Part shown: piece after piece, positions 47,618 to 58,620 of the stretch
How positions within the stretch are numbered: the first letter of the stretch is position 1
How the letters are laid out: each line of letters opens with the position of its first letter
Origin: Hedera helix
Lineage: Eukaryota; Streptophyta; Magnoliopsida; Apiales; Araliaceae
Length of the DNA: 64,000 nt
Direction: 5' to 3'
NCBI GenBank assembly: GCA_947179155.2
Contig: OX359265.1
Span: forward strand, 6,185,501-6,249,500
Notes under the pieces: model-generated
Told to the model about the DNA's origin: nothing
The model's input: only the letters and a program-made list of their open reading frames with translations
The model's database searches: none
Position numbers and translations under genes: made by a program

Positions 47618-50600
47618 TGTGACGCCCCCAAATCTGAGCCCACACAGCCCAAACTTGAGTCGTCAAAAGACTACAACAAAATTATTACAACAAAGCACAA
47701 CGTACAACAATACAGTGTATAATAATACACAACTAAGTCTTCACTATTATTGCCACACTATTTTACAACACGTGAAGACTACGACAACTATTCCTCGGAC
47801 TCTCACTCCATCCCCCGGCTAGACCCTGTTACGTTTTCATCTCCTGTTGAAAAACAATGGAACAAAAGAAAGGGTGAGCTCAAATAGCCCAGTAAAGAAT
47901 ATCATGACTAAGATAATGACGAATAAATTATCATTAGTCTTCAACAGTTGAGTTCTTGATAGAATACAATAGACTACAAGGTTTATATCAAAAACTGTAG
48001 TTAAATTCTTAAACAACGTTCAGATCAATAATAGCAGCGGAATGAGCAATCTATTAGAAGAATAATGCAGACCATAATGTCCACTCACTTCTCTTTTTAG
48101 TAAAAACATCATCAACTTTTATCATCTGAAATACCATTAGTCATGATAATAAAAATTCACAGTTCCTGGTCATAATCATGCAAATCAACAGTTCATCTTT
48201 GCACTACGGGCCAAAGATATTCAATAAAGCACCAACGGTCATGATTATACCAGATTCAGCCTTTGGTCATAATCATACCAACCAACAGTTCATCTTTGCA
48301 CTACGGGCCAAAGAGAACATTCACCACGTGCCATAAAAGACATCGAACAGATGTATCGCCTTTAACCTAGTATATCGCCTTTAACCTATCATCTGTTCAA
48401 CAATTATATCACATCTGTGCCCCCGGCCACAGATATTCACAACAGCTTGATTCTTGATGATTAATACAAATAGCAGTGATACAAATGATGAACAGAAGAA
48501 CAGGATAAACAATAAGTATCGGAAGTTTACTTTGTGCAGATTCAAATAATGTCCAAATTGCCAACATGATGTAGAGTGAAATTTAAAAATGATATTCAAG
48601 CTCCACAGTTCAGAATAACGATTACAGTTCAATAGAAATGTTCAGAAAATAGGAAGGTTCAGTTGAAATAATGAAATTCAACTATTATGGAACATATAAT
48701 ATTTTCAGGAATTATAGAAACAATAGTTCCATAATAAGTTTCGATTTAAGTGTATGAAAGAAAATAATATCCCTTACCGTAGCAGGTTTGATTAACAAAA
48801 GGTGAAGGAAATTAATATCCCTTACCATAGTAATTTTGAATAATGGAAGATGAAAAAGATGGTATCCCTTATGAGTATAAAGGAAAATGATATCACTTAC
48901 GAATATGGAATAAAAGTGTCATGTGATAATTCGTGTAGACAAATTATTTCCACACGAGACAAATAAAAAGGGTTATTCACCAACAGGCGATAATCCGCGC
49001 CGTAAGGTTATTCCCATCAATTTGAATACGAAGAGTTATTCACCAAACAGGCGATAATCCGCGCCGTAAGGTTATTCCCATCAATTTGAATACGAAGAGT
49101 TATTCACCAAACAGGCGATAATCCACACCGTAAGGTTATTCTCAAAGATTAATAAGGAATGAATACAAAAGGTTATTCACCAACAGGCGATAAACCGCGC
49201 CGTAAGGTTATTCCCACAATTTAATACATGGAAGTAAATGGCACAAGAAAGAAACGATATTATTTTCGAGAATCAAAGAATGATAATCCCTTCAAGTAAG
49301 AAAGAAAATAATATCCATTTATGATGATGAAAAGAGTGATACCCCTTACCTTAACACGTGACTGGATATTGATTTGAATGAGGTTGATCAACCTATATAT
49401 TTTTAATAAAATTAGTAATTACCATATATAAATTTCAAGGTGTATGATAACTCGTATAATATGAACTATCAAAATTATATATATTTAACATAATTTTTGT
49501 AGTATAATATAACAACTTTAAAATAGTTTTTAAAATAATATTTCAAAATAAATCTTTCAAAGAAAGCTTTTAAAAATGAATCTTCTCAAAGAAGAGTCTT
49601 CTAAAGGAAGATTTGTGAATACCGTGAAAAATAGGAATTTATAAAATTACTACTCTTTAATAAAAGACTTACTTGAAAATTTTCTGCACTCCTTTTGGCT
49701 TTCAAACTCTCAAAATAGCCTTACTATTCTCAGAGAAAACTCATAAAATTCTTATAGAAAAATTTTATGTTTTAGGTGTGATTTTTCTATTCAGTTGAGC
49801 AAGCTATTTATAGGAGAAAATTTTCACTATGCGTGGTAGGTGAGCACTGGCGTGCTGCACGCCAGTGCTGAACATTTTCAGCACGCAGCCGCTGGCTGCT
49901 TTTCTTTCCTGCACATTTTTGTGCAAATTTTTTTCAAGTGGGTCCTACAGGGGCCCACATGTTATTATTCACGTTACTATTTTAAATAGTAAAATTAATA
50001 AATTTTTTTTTAATTTATTTATTTATTCTTCCTGTGGGTCCAACATATAAAATAATGCTACAACAATAATTCAACAATAATGTAATAAACACGTTACAGA
50101 TTATTATTAATTTAATAATATAAATTACAGTATATTTGCTACTGTGACAATTATTAGATTCAATAATTTTAAAAACAGTGCAGCAACAATTATTGAGTCA
50201 ATGATATGAAATATAGTGTAATGACAATTATTGAATCAATAATGCAAAATACTGTGTAACAACAATAATTGAATTGATAATATAAAATATTATGCAGTGA
50301 CAATTATTGATGAAATGATGCGCAACAGTTACGGTGTCAATTATCAGACCAATAATATGAGACACTGTGCAATACCGTGTGCTACAGAAAAATACTATAA
50401 ATTACCGTATGCTACTATTCTTTTATCACTGGTATTTTAACAGTTAACACCGTTGACTATTTTTATATAAAAAGGTTACTTCTGTCGTTTTCTATATCCG
50501 ACAAATATTCCGTTGTGGGGTCCACCAATAATTTGTTATTTCGGCGCCGTCGTACGGCTCGAATATTCCCCGACAAAACGAATATTCTCCGACAAAGCGA

Positions 50601-50739
50601 ATATTGTCCGACAAAATAAAATTTGCACATAACATCCTTAGCTTTCAATTTCGTCAATTTAACCACTTACTGTTTCATGAAAAAAAAAATATATGAAGAA
50701 AAATTAAATTTTATATTTCATAAAATTCGGGGTCTAACA
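47618..50739. mobile_element. Solo-LTR-like Gypsy-type element inside Helitron A
   Basis: Begins TGTGACGCCCCCAAATC and ends TTCGGGGTCTAACA, flanked by perfect CAGAT repeats (47613-47617 and 50740-50744). It is 3122 bp without gag or pol. The terminal sequences resemble chromovirus LTRs and the elements at 29574 and 30679. It contains a roughly 62-bp tandem array (48971-49218) and a repeated CAGTTCATCTTTGCACTACG segment (about 48189 and 48283). It interrupts the Helitron, so it inserted later. Confidence 0.78.
48971..49218. repeat. Four-copy tandem repeat in the solo LTR
   Basis: Copies start at about 48971, 49033, 49098 and 49171. Each carries GTTATTCACCAA(A)CAGGCG, ATAATCCGCGCCGTAAGG and TTATTCCCATCAATTTGAA, with periods of 62, 65 and 73 bp. 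The GCGCC core stands out in otherwise AT-rich DNA. Position within a presumed LTR suggests a U3 enhancer-type array (inference). Confidence 0.85.
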
Positions 50740-51159
50740 CAGATTACAGAGTATGATTGATGAAAACTTATAATGAGAGTGAAAATATATCACATGCCAA
50801 AAGTTACATTAACGAAGAAGTGAATCTAATTGTATCAAGGATAATTTGTAGTACACTATGCAGACGAATTAACATACTTTCATTGTGTGTAACTGTTGCA
50901 TTCCGTCTTATCCGACCACTACAACTATGTAATTCTGCATAGCAAAAAAATGATCAACATATATAATCATATACAATTTAGTTTATTTAATGCACAACTT
51001 AAATGTATACCTTGTTTTGCAATAAATAAGTTACAATAAATGAATATATAATAATTCAAAGTACAAAACGTTAATACAAATGAATTATATAATTTAAATT
51101 GCCAAAAAAACAGTACTTGAAAATATACAGTACCAATATCATACCTTAACTTAAACCCT

Positions 51160-52495
51160 GACAAACCTTGCAGCCAATAATTGTGCAAATACTAAGGAAA
51201 AATAAGTGGGGAAAATTCTCAAAATCCATATATCGTCAACAAAGATGGATGAATAAATTTATACCTTCACAGTCTTAAAAGTTTGCTTATCAAGTAAGAT
51301 TCTTTTCTTCTAAAAGGTTTGATAATGTTACCTGTACCACCAAATCCAGACTTTGACTGCAGGATTGCTTGTCCATAAATTGATGAAGGATTTGTAGCTA
51401 AAGATTTATGATTCCCCAAGTTAACCTCACTTTTTATGTCCTAAAGTTTAACACTGCAAGTCCAAACACAAAAGAAATCAGTTGAATTGATTATAAAAAA
51501 AAAATATTAAGAAAACAACATATGTAAAAACATATAGTCCAAGTACCCACGGTGGGCAGTTGAGGACGCATTTGTTGCAAAGCTGAGGGCACACTCCCAG
51601 AATTTCCTTGTACCAACTGGCTGAATCAGCAAGAAAAACCAATGATGAAACTAAACTAAGTAATGTATAAGTGTTGGTTGATCTCAATTATTGAATAAGG
51701 TTATACTGTTTTTACCCTGGATGATTGGTTGCGGATTTGAGAAGGGCCATCCTATTGGCATCAATAAGAGCTGGAGATGTATCTGAATCTACTGAATGAG
51801 GATGTTTCATACGCTCTTAATACATTTTCATAGCCAATGCACTGGCTGACGGTTGGCCCATCATTACTTCAGAGTTCATAGCATTTATTGGGCCACCAAG
51901 GGGAGGATGATTAGGATCCCTTCTTTGAAATTGTGCATTCCGTTGCTGCATGATTTGTAATTGCTGCATTTGCAGCTCTTGCTGGTGATCCCTTAATTTG
52001 ATTTGTTGTGTCTGAAAATCATTAAAAAAAAAATGAGAAATGACATCATATTGAATTTTTAATCATCTGCCCATCACTTCTGCCCCTACTTTAACCCCTT
52101 TCTCTTCCAAGAAAAAAAAACAAAAGAATAAACTGGAGTAACCTGCAATTTGCAAATGTAGACACATCATTCCAAAACTTACACACACCTCTATGTAAGA
52201 CACAGCAGACTCGGAATGTTTCTCGTTTGTCCGTGAAATGAAGATGTCCCAGAAGACAGACCACCATTCAAAGAGAAATCCTCCGGGTGCATCAATAGCT
52301 ATAATTCAAATCAATACTACTTAATAGCAATTCAAAACAAACCTAAGAAAATTACATATTAGAATTAAACCTTCACATGATCATCTGACAATATTACCTA
52401 CTGGGTCTGCGGCAACCTTTCCTTCTGTCATGAAAGCTTTAGCGGAAGCATGCAATTTTCTTTTCAATAAATAGTTGTGTATGTAAACATCAAGC
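51160..52495 (-). pseudogene. Captured fragment of LEUNIG_HOMOLOG-type co-repressor
   Basis: Minus-strand exons 52495-52398, 52298-52189, 52011-51716, 51620-51551 and 51440-51332, plus a scrap near 51185-51160, encode the LUFS region of a LEUNIG/LUH transcriptional co-repressor. Visible are LDVYIHNYLLKRKLHASAKA, AIDAPGGFLFEWWSVFWDIF, a Gln-rich stretch, RRDPNHPPLGGPINAMNSE and MALLKSATNHPG. Splice phases are intact, but codon TAA at 51817-51819 interrupts the reading between MKMY and ERMKHP, where functional proteins have Glu. The first exon with the start codon and all downstream WD40 exons are missing. It follows a NOT3 fragment on the same strand inside Helitron A. It cannot make a working co-repressor. 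Confidence 0.88.
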
Positions 52496-53533
52496 CTAGA
52501 TCCAAAAAAATAAAGAAAGACATAAATTTAACATTGAAGCCCAACTGGATTTCCAAGCTATTAGCTGGAAGCATAAAGTAACTATTAGTACATATATATA
52601 AATCAACGTCTGAATTTGACAATAACTTGATTAAAAATTTACAACATTTTTTTTGTTTATTGCCTGATATTGTCGTAGTTAATTAGCAGTAGAAGTTTTT
52701 GAACCGAGGAAACATAATTAGATACTGAAAGTTTTTCTTCCTCTACCTTCTTCGTGCTCCCAATAAGTAATAGTAAGGAGAGACGAAATGTGGAAGAATA
52801 AAAGTAAGAAGGAAAATGAACACAACATACATCTTATTGCAATTACTCTGTGCCATGACTGGTTAAAACACCAAACACAAAAAGTCAATCAACGGACTTT
52901 ATTGCAATTAACTTTTGCACAGTCACACAACAATTCTCTAAATACAATTCAGCAGGGGTAATAGTAACTTAAAGGCATTCATAGTTTGAAATTCGGCATA
53001 AATCTTAACTGCACTCAGACCCCCAAAAACTCAATAGACCAAGGCCTGCATTGCCAATTAACTCAAGATACACACATAAAACAACAAATTAACATAATTT
53101 AACAAATAAAATTGAGATCTTCACAAATTTTACAAACTGATAGATTAAAATATCCGTACAATTCACGCTGATCGTACAATTGTAATAATATAACTCAACT
53201 ATACTTTATAATAACAATACTTTAGAATTTCCTTCTTTATCCTCACCGACACAAAAACATAAACAAATTGTAAGAGTTTTTAAGGTGTTTGGGTCAGAGG
53301 TAATTATTGTTCTCTTTAACCAAGTTTTTAACCCGTTAACACAAGCTTTCAAAATATTTATTAAAATTGTATACAACTACTTTTCCCTAAATTAAAATTG
53401 CAAGTGACTGAAAATAACACTGTGCATAAAGCTTTTCTTTTTCTTCCTGTTCTTTTCAAATAATCCATATCTCTTAATTCGCAGAATCTATAATAAAATT
53501 GAAATTGAGATAATAACTGAAACTTAAACAAAC

Positions 53534-53830
53534 CTTCTTATCCTTGATCTCACTTGATTGAATCCATGTTTTGATCTGGTCTCTGTACCTCTGAAGTTTC
53601 TTAATCTCCTTCTTGAAGTCTGCCTCAAATTTCTCCTTCTGATTGGCATTGTCCGTATCATAAACCTAACGAACAAAAGATCGGAAAAACGAAATGAAAT
53701 ATTTATGCAAAATTGATTTCAAATCAGATTAAAATACCTTATTCCAAATGCTATCAAATACATCAACGCCCTCTGGAACCTTCTTCAGAACTCTATCGAT
53801 CTCGCCTTGCAATTTTCTGCTTGCTCCCAT
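53534..53830 (-). pseudogene. Captured first two exons of CCR4-NOT subunit NOT3
   Basis: Exon 53830-53738 reads MGASRKLQGEIDRVLKKVPE then GVDVFDSIWNK. Exon 53665-53534 reads VYDTDNANQKEKFEADFKKE, IKKLQRYRDQIKTWIQSSEI and KDKK, ending at a GT donor. This is the N-terminal coiled coil of the CCR4-NOT deadenylase subunit 3. No stop or frameshift is present in these 75 codons, yet the next NOT3 exon is absent; instead LEUNIG-type exons follow 1 kb downstream. Splicing from the phase-0 NOT3 donor to the first LUH acceptor would give GCT TGA, an immediate stop. Best read as gene capture, with the start codon still present. Confidence 0.9.
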
Positions 53831-54629
53831 TGTGATACTGAAAATGAAGAACGAATCAAAATAGGGAAGCTTACCATCCAAATCCCTGCAATTGAGATGT
53901 TTTGCAAATTATTAGGTTATGGTAATCTCAATTGCAGCCTATTTGTATTCTTGTTTGATGTTCTTGCCCCCCCTATAAGGCATTATTTGTATTCTTGTTT
54001 GTATAATGGTTGTCTGCCTTTTCCTGCTCTAAGGAGAATTTTATGGGAAACTTCATTTTTTTTAGTTTTAATTTTGGTTTTTATACTAAACAGCTGTAAG
54101 AGGATTTCACATGGGGAAACTCTAAGGCCTTGACAACACCATGACATGTTTTGCATAAGGTAATTCCCAAACATAAGGAAAATATATGACATGTTTCGGC
54201 TGAAGAATAAAAACAAATGGAAAACAAAGATTGAAAGTCATTGAACACGTCTAGTAGCTTTTGGAAAACAGAACAATACTATGTAGTTCATTAATAAAAG
54301 TCAATATTACCACATGATCAGTTATCTCATTAATAAAAGTCAATATTACCACATGGTCAGTTATCTCAATAATAAAAGTCAATTATACTTTCCAAAACAG
54401 AACAATACTGATATGATGTCCAAAGAATGAGCTCAAAAAAAGTTTATAAATAACCACAAAACATTCAACATGCGGTCTGATTATTCCCTTAAACGAATGA
54501 CCTGCAGATTCCATCATGCAGTCTGATTATTAAAAATGAACACCCATGAAATTCCGCATCATAACTCAGTGACATGTGGCATCAAGAATAAAAATATAAA
54601 AAACAAAACAAAAAAAATGCAACACCAAC

Positions 54630-55729
54630 CTATCATCTGCTGCATGAGGCCGCTTGCTCCCTCTCTTTTCATGAGCAACCCCATTGGGAAGTCCCTTTAG
54701 AAACAAAAAGTGAGTCAAGGAAGGTATTGATGTCTATTTCAAGCACATGAACAAAGATATGTTACCATGCCCTCTTAAGGTTCATTCGTCAAGGAAGGTA
54801 AAAGGAACATATCCAAACACACCAAATTTATTGTTCTTAATAAATTATTAGGATGGTCTTAAGGTTATAACTGTTTGTGAACACCAACAAAATATGCAGT
54901 CTCCATACACTTTATATTGATTTTAATGACCAGTAAGGGTACGACAACACCCTTTCTTTGACAATCAAGTAAACAGTGGTATAAAAAGCATTTACCTATC
55001 CATACACCAATAAACATAAACTACAGGAACACCGAGGAAGTGATAATAAGAGGTATTCAATTTACAGAAAAGAGCAAGAAAAAGGTATCTCTTATATCAA
55101 TCTAAAAAATAAATTAACATAAGAAAATATAATATTGAGCATGTACATACACAACTATATACCATACTTCATCTATATATAAACCAAAATAGATAAACAA
55201 TAAACAATTTATTTTTCATATTAATTTTCTAATTTTCTTAATTTTCATTTATTTTTCTTAATTTTAATTTATTTTTCATATTAGTTTTCTAACTAATTTA
55301 CTACAACCTAAACAATAAATAATCAATTTAACAGATACAGTAAAAGCAAATGGGACAATGCCTATTCCCAAATCAGTATACGTACACACAATTGAACCTT
55401 TACAGACCATACAAACAAAAGGGAACTATTAATAATTGTTTTTAGGGAACCAATCTAAGGAAATATTAGATTTCTAACTCAAAACTATTAGTTTCATCAC
55501 TTGTAACCTCCTTGATTTCAGAAAAATCTCTGAGGGCTTAACACGAGACAAAAGGCGCAACCCCAAGCCAAAAAAAATTCAGAATTAAAAGAAAAAAAAG
55601 AATTCAAGTCAATAAAAATTAAAGCCATGGCTTCAGGTGAAGCATTATTAAAAAAAAAGGAGCACGAAGTCAAGTTTTTACCGAGTTAGCAGTAGGCGCC
55701 TTTTCCAGAGCAGTCCAAGTAGTATTCAT
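54630..55729 (-). pseudogene. Two exon-like segments of an unidentified captured gene
   Basis: A possible first coding exon 55729-55682 reads MNTTWTALEKAPTANS and ends in a GT donor. A second, 54694-54630, reads GLPNGVAHEKRGSKRPHAAD in phase and ends in a GT donor. Upstream (to about 56160) the DNA is CT-rich like a plant 5' UTR, with a probable leader intron ending CCAG just before the ATG. I do not recognise the protein; the basic EKRGSKRP stretch suggests a nuclear protein. No further exon follows before the NOT3 fragment. Confidence 0.5.
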
Positions 55730-56189
55730 CTGGACATAGGAAAAACATAAGTACATGTAAACCTAAGTATATGAGCTTAATGAATGAATCTGGGTGGAGC
55801 GGGTTCGTATGGGAGATTGAGGTTAATGCAATTAAAATGAAGCGAAATCCGTAATCAGTTAACAGCCGCCCTAGAGGAATCAGTAATGCAGTATAAAAGC
55901 ATAGAGGAAGAAATGCAATGAGAGAGAGGAAAAGAAATGTTCCTGTCCAGTATTGGAGGGCGTGAATTTGTTGTGAGGAAGGGAGGAGTAAATCTTGCTC
56001 CAGAGGTCTTTTAGAGTGGAGGGAATTCGAGGGGAAGACTGTGAAGATTCGAAAGAGGGGAGTTGGATGGATCTGGTAAAACACCAATTTCTTGCTTTGA
56101 TCGGGTAAGGGGGAAAGAAAGAATATGTCTGAGCTCTGGTTATTAAGTTCAAATTTTGAAAGCAGCCAAACAAATTTTGAAAGCAGCCA

Positions 56190-56277
56190 ATCACAACCCT
56201 TCTTTGTTGAAGCCATTAGTAATTTGAGGTCATTAGTAATTTGAAGCCATTAGTAATTTGAGGCCATTAATAATAGA
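56190..56277 (-). repeat. Short tandem repeat next to Helitron A 5' end
   Basis: Four copies of an 18-bp unit (plus strand: GCCATTAGTAATTTGAAG, with G/A variation) lie against the Helitron 5' terminus. Helitron B has one to two copies at the equivalent place (61080-61105). The unit has expanded in A. Confidence 0.75.
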
Positions 56278-56590
56278 TTAGAGATAAAAGAGAATAGGTA
56301 TTTTAACAGATAATGAGATAAATAGATATGTAAACATTTAATACAGATAATGAGATAAATAGCTACTTCTTTTTTATACTACAACAACTACTTCTTTTTT
56401 ATACTAAACAGCTGTAAGAGAAATTAAATAAACACAACATGTGATAATAATAATAATAATAATAATAACATTAGAATGACAACTATTAAAGACAGATATA
56501 AACATAACAGTATTGTATACCGGTAATTTTGTTGATAGTTAGTTTAATGTATTTTAATCAAAATACAAACAATGGCAATAATAAATGTAC

Positions 56591-57535
56591 CTCGATATTG
56601 CACAACTGAGTAGGCGAATGTTCAACCAATATTGTACTAAGAGATGGTTGGGAATGTGAGGGGACTGTCGTAACCATGTTAGCAAGTGGATCATGTTTAG
56701 AGAATTGGGAGGGGGACTTAGGTTTGGGTAGAGGTGGAGTGTAATTCCCAGAACGCTCTCTTTCCTGACGTGCGCGCTGTGCCAGCTTACGCCGCGAGCA
56801 TGTATTAATATCATTGCGATTTCGTTCACATCTGGCGCGTTGGGCCTCAATTTTAGAAGGAGCGAAATTTGGTGCGGGAGCCTAAGATAGGAAGCGAGTT
56901 GTGCAATAAGTTAAATAATATATTTTCAAATCCCTAATAGAAATTGCATTAAACACAACGTAGCAATTTATGACAGTACAACATACCGATTGAGTAAACC
57001 AATTTTCTTTTCCAGTAGAGCTGCCAATTTTGTGTTTCCCCTTCGTCGAAGATGGATCGATACTTAAGTTGTTCAAGTGATTCACATTTGAATTCGCCTA
57101 GTAAGTACAAAATAAGGCATAGCTTTTTAAAATCAAAATCATAATAAATTTCACTTTAATAGTAATACCACAAAACAACATATATCCTCGATGATGGTAT
57201 GGAGTCATGTGTGCGTGAGAGAGAAGTGTAAGAGTGAGAGTGAAACTGAGGGGTGAGGAACTCAAAAAAATCACCGACAATTTAGTGTATGTTGCTTAGA
57301 ACGTTAGATAAACAATGATCAGTACAACATACCGGTTGATTAAACCGTTTTTCTTTTCCAATAGAAGATCCAATTTTTTCTTTCCCCTTCGTTGAAGATG
57401 GAATAACACTTAGGTTGTTTAGGTGATTCGCATGTGAATTCTCCTAGGAATTACAAAATAAGAGATTAGCAAAAAAATGCAAATTAATACCAAAATAAAT
57501 CTATTTAACAATACAAGTTGTGTTACCTTATCCAT
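56591..57535 (-). CDS. Four-exon reading frame with a duplicated exon (possible Helitron ORF fragment)
   Basis: Minus strand, exons 57535-57527 (MDK), 57443-57333, 57097-56987 and 56881-56591, every junction GT-AG and phase 0. That gives 174 codons that stay open to a further donor at 56590-56589. Exons 2 and 3 are each exactly 111 bp and are duplicates: both carry NHLNNLS, PSSTKGK, KIGSS and GKE. Exon 4 is Arg-rich (RARCERNRNDINTCSRRKLA then QRARQERERSG), followed by a Pro/Ser-rich stretch. Arg-rich repeats of this kind precede the Rep domain in many plant Helitron proteins, which would suit the location within Helitron B, but that assignment is a guess. No Rep HUH motif or helicase follows. 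Confidence 0.5.
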
Positions 57536-57559
57536 ATGTAATACCAGTCGCGTGAAACA

Positions 57560-58341
57560 TGTACCAGTCACGTTACCATATCAACCTGTAAGAGCAAACT
57601 TAATAATTTGAACATGGGTTAAACATGACTTAAGAGGCAAACTTTTTTGACGTTGACGTTGAATTGAGCTCACTTGCAATTAGGGAAAAATTCATTAGAT
57701 CAAGAAGGCATGATAAATTAAAAATGGCTTGTATGGCAATTTGTCCATCACATTAATTTAAACTTCTAGTAATGTGGTTTCGATTTGAAATGTTGAGCTA
57801 AGTTTTCGAAAATTATTGTCAATGTATGGCATTTTTGACGTGACATAATTTATTTATCGCTCAATAAGTGCAGAACATGTAACAAATGAGAGTAAAAATA
57901 TGACAGAAAACTGCTATGGCTACCAATTTTGATGGAACGTAGACCACAGAGGAGGAAAAAGGCTGCTAATAACAGAATGACACCAATATTGGTCAGGGTT
58001 CCACCACTAAGATCATATTATAAAGCAGCGAAGGTCCCACCTAGAAGGTTTATGACTCATGAATCACAAACACATACAACACATAACAAAATATTTACCC
58101 TATCATACCTAAAATCAATATCTACCCTAAAACAGTACCGACTTCTATTGAGATTCCAACTCCATGACATGTTTAACATTTACTTGACATAAAAAAGAGC
58201 AACTTTTTCGGTCCCCTACTTGTGCCTATGAGGACATAATCGAACAAATTCACAAGGTTGAATTCCAAAATGCTAGTCCTATTGCAGCATAAAGTCACTG
58301 TGGTCAATGTGATCACACTTGAAGTAAATAAAGTCACTGTT
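57560..58341. other. Spacer in the Helitron block
   Basis: No supported gene or repeat boundary. Moderately AT-rich sequence of unknown origin. Confidence 0.35.
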
Positions 58342-58620
58342 CGGCGAAATGGAAAATAACTCTAGGTAAGAAGTATTATTACATAGTCAATTTTATTATT
58401 GATCATATATGATTGGCAGGAGGACAATTAATATAAAGATATAGAGATAAGATGATCACTAACTCTACGATATAAAGGTATAAAGATATAGGAAAAACGG
58501 CGAAATGGAAAATAGCTCTAGGTAAGAAGTATTAGTGAGCATATATGACTGGCAGGAGGACAATTAATATAAAGATATAGAGATAAGATGATCTCTAACT
58601 CTACGATATAAAGGTATAAA
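58342..58620. repeat. Direct duplication, about 143 and 123 bp
   Basis: Copies at 58342-58484 and 58498-58620 share CGGCGAAATGGAAAATA, CTCTAGGTAAGAAGTATTA, GGCAGGAGGACAATTAAT and AACTCTACGATATAAAGG. The first copy has about 20 extra bases. The second copy ends exactly where the LTR-like sequence starts at 58621. Confidence 0.85.

Larger units (their letters stand above)
47163..56277 (-). mobile_element. Large non-autonomous Helitron with captured gene fragments (Helitron A)
   Basis: Minus-strand orientation. The 3' end is at 47163: reading the minus strand, a CGTGCC-TTCA-GGCACG hairpin, eight bases, CTAG, then T. A matching 5' end is at 56277: TCTATTATTAATGG preceded by A. The 9.1-kb span includes a 3.1-kb LTR insertion (47618-50739), so the Helitron proper would be about 6 kb. 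Inside, in Helitron orientation, are pieces of NOT3, a LEUNIG homolog and an unidentified gene. Sense orientation of the fragments, absence of target duplication and A/T flanks all fit Helitron capture. That these two termini belong to one element is inferred; an alternative partner 5' end is at 61134. Confidence 0.62.

Noticed and set aside
55686..56216. 176-codon minus-strand frame starting MASTKKGCDW
   Set aside because: It spans the Helitron 5' end, a short repeat and a CT-rich leader; the hydrophobic product looks like translated UTR and intron. The real signal is the MNTTW exon at its end in another frame.
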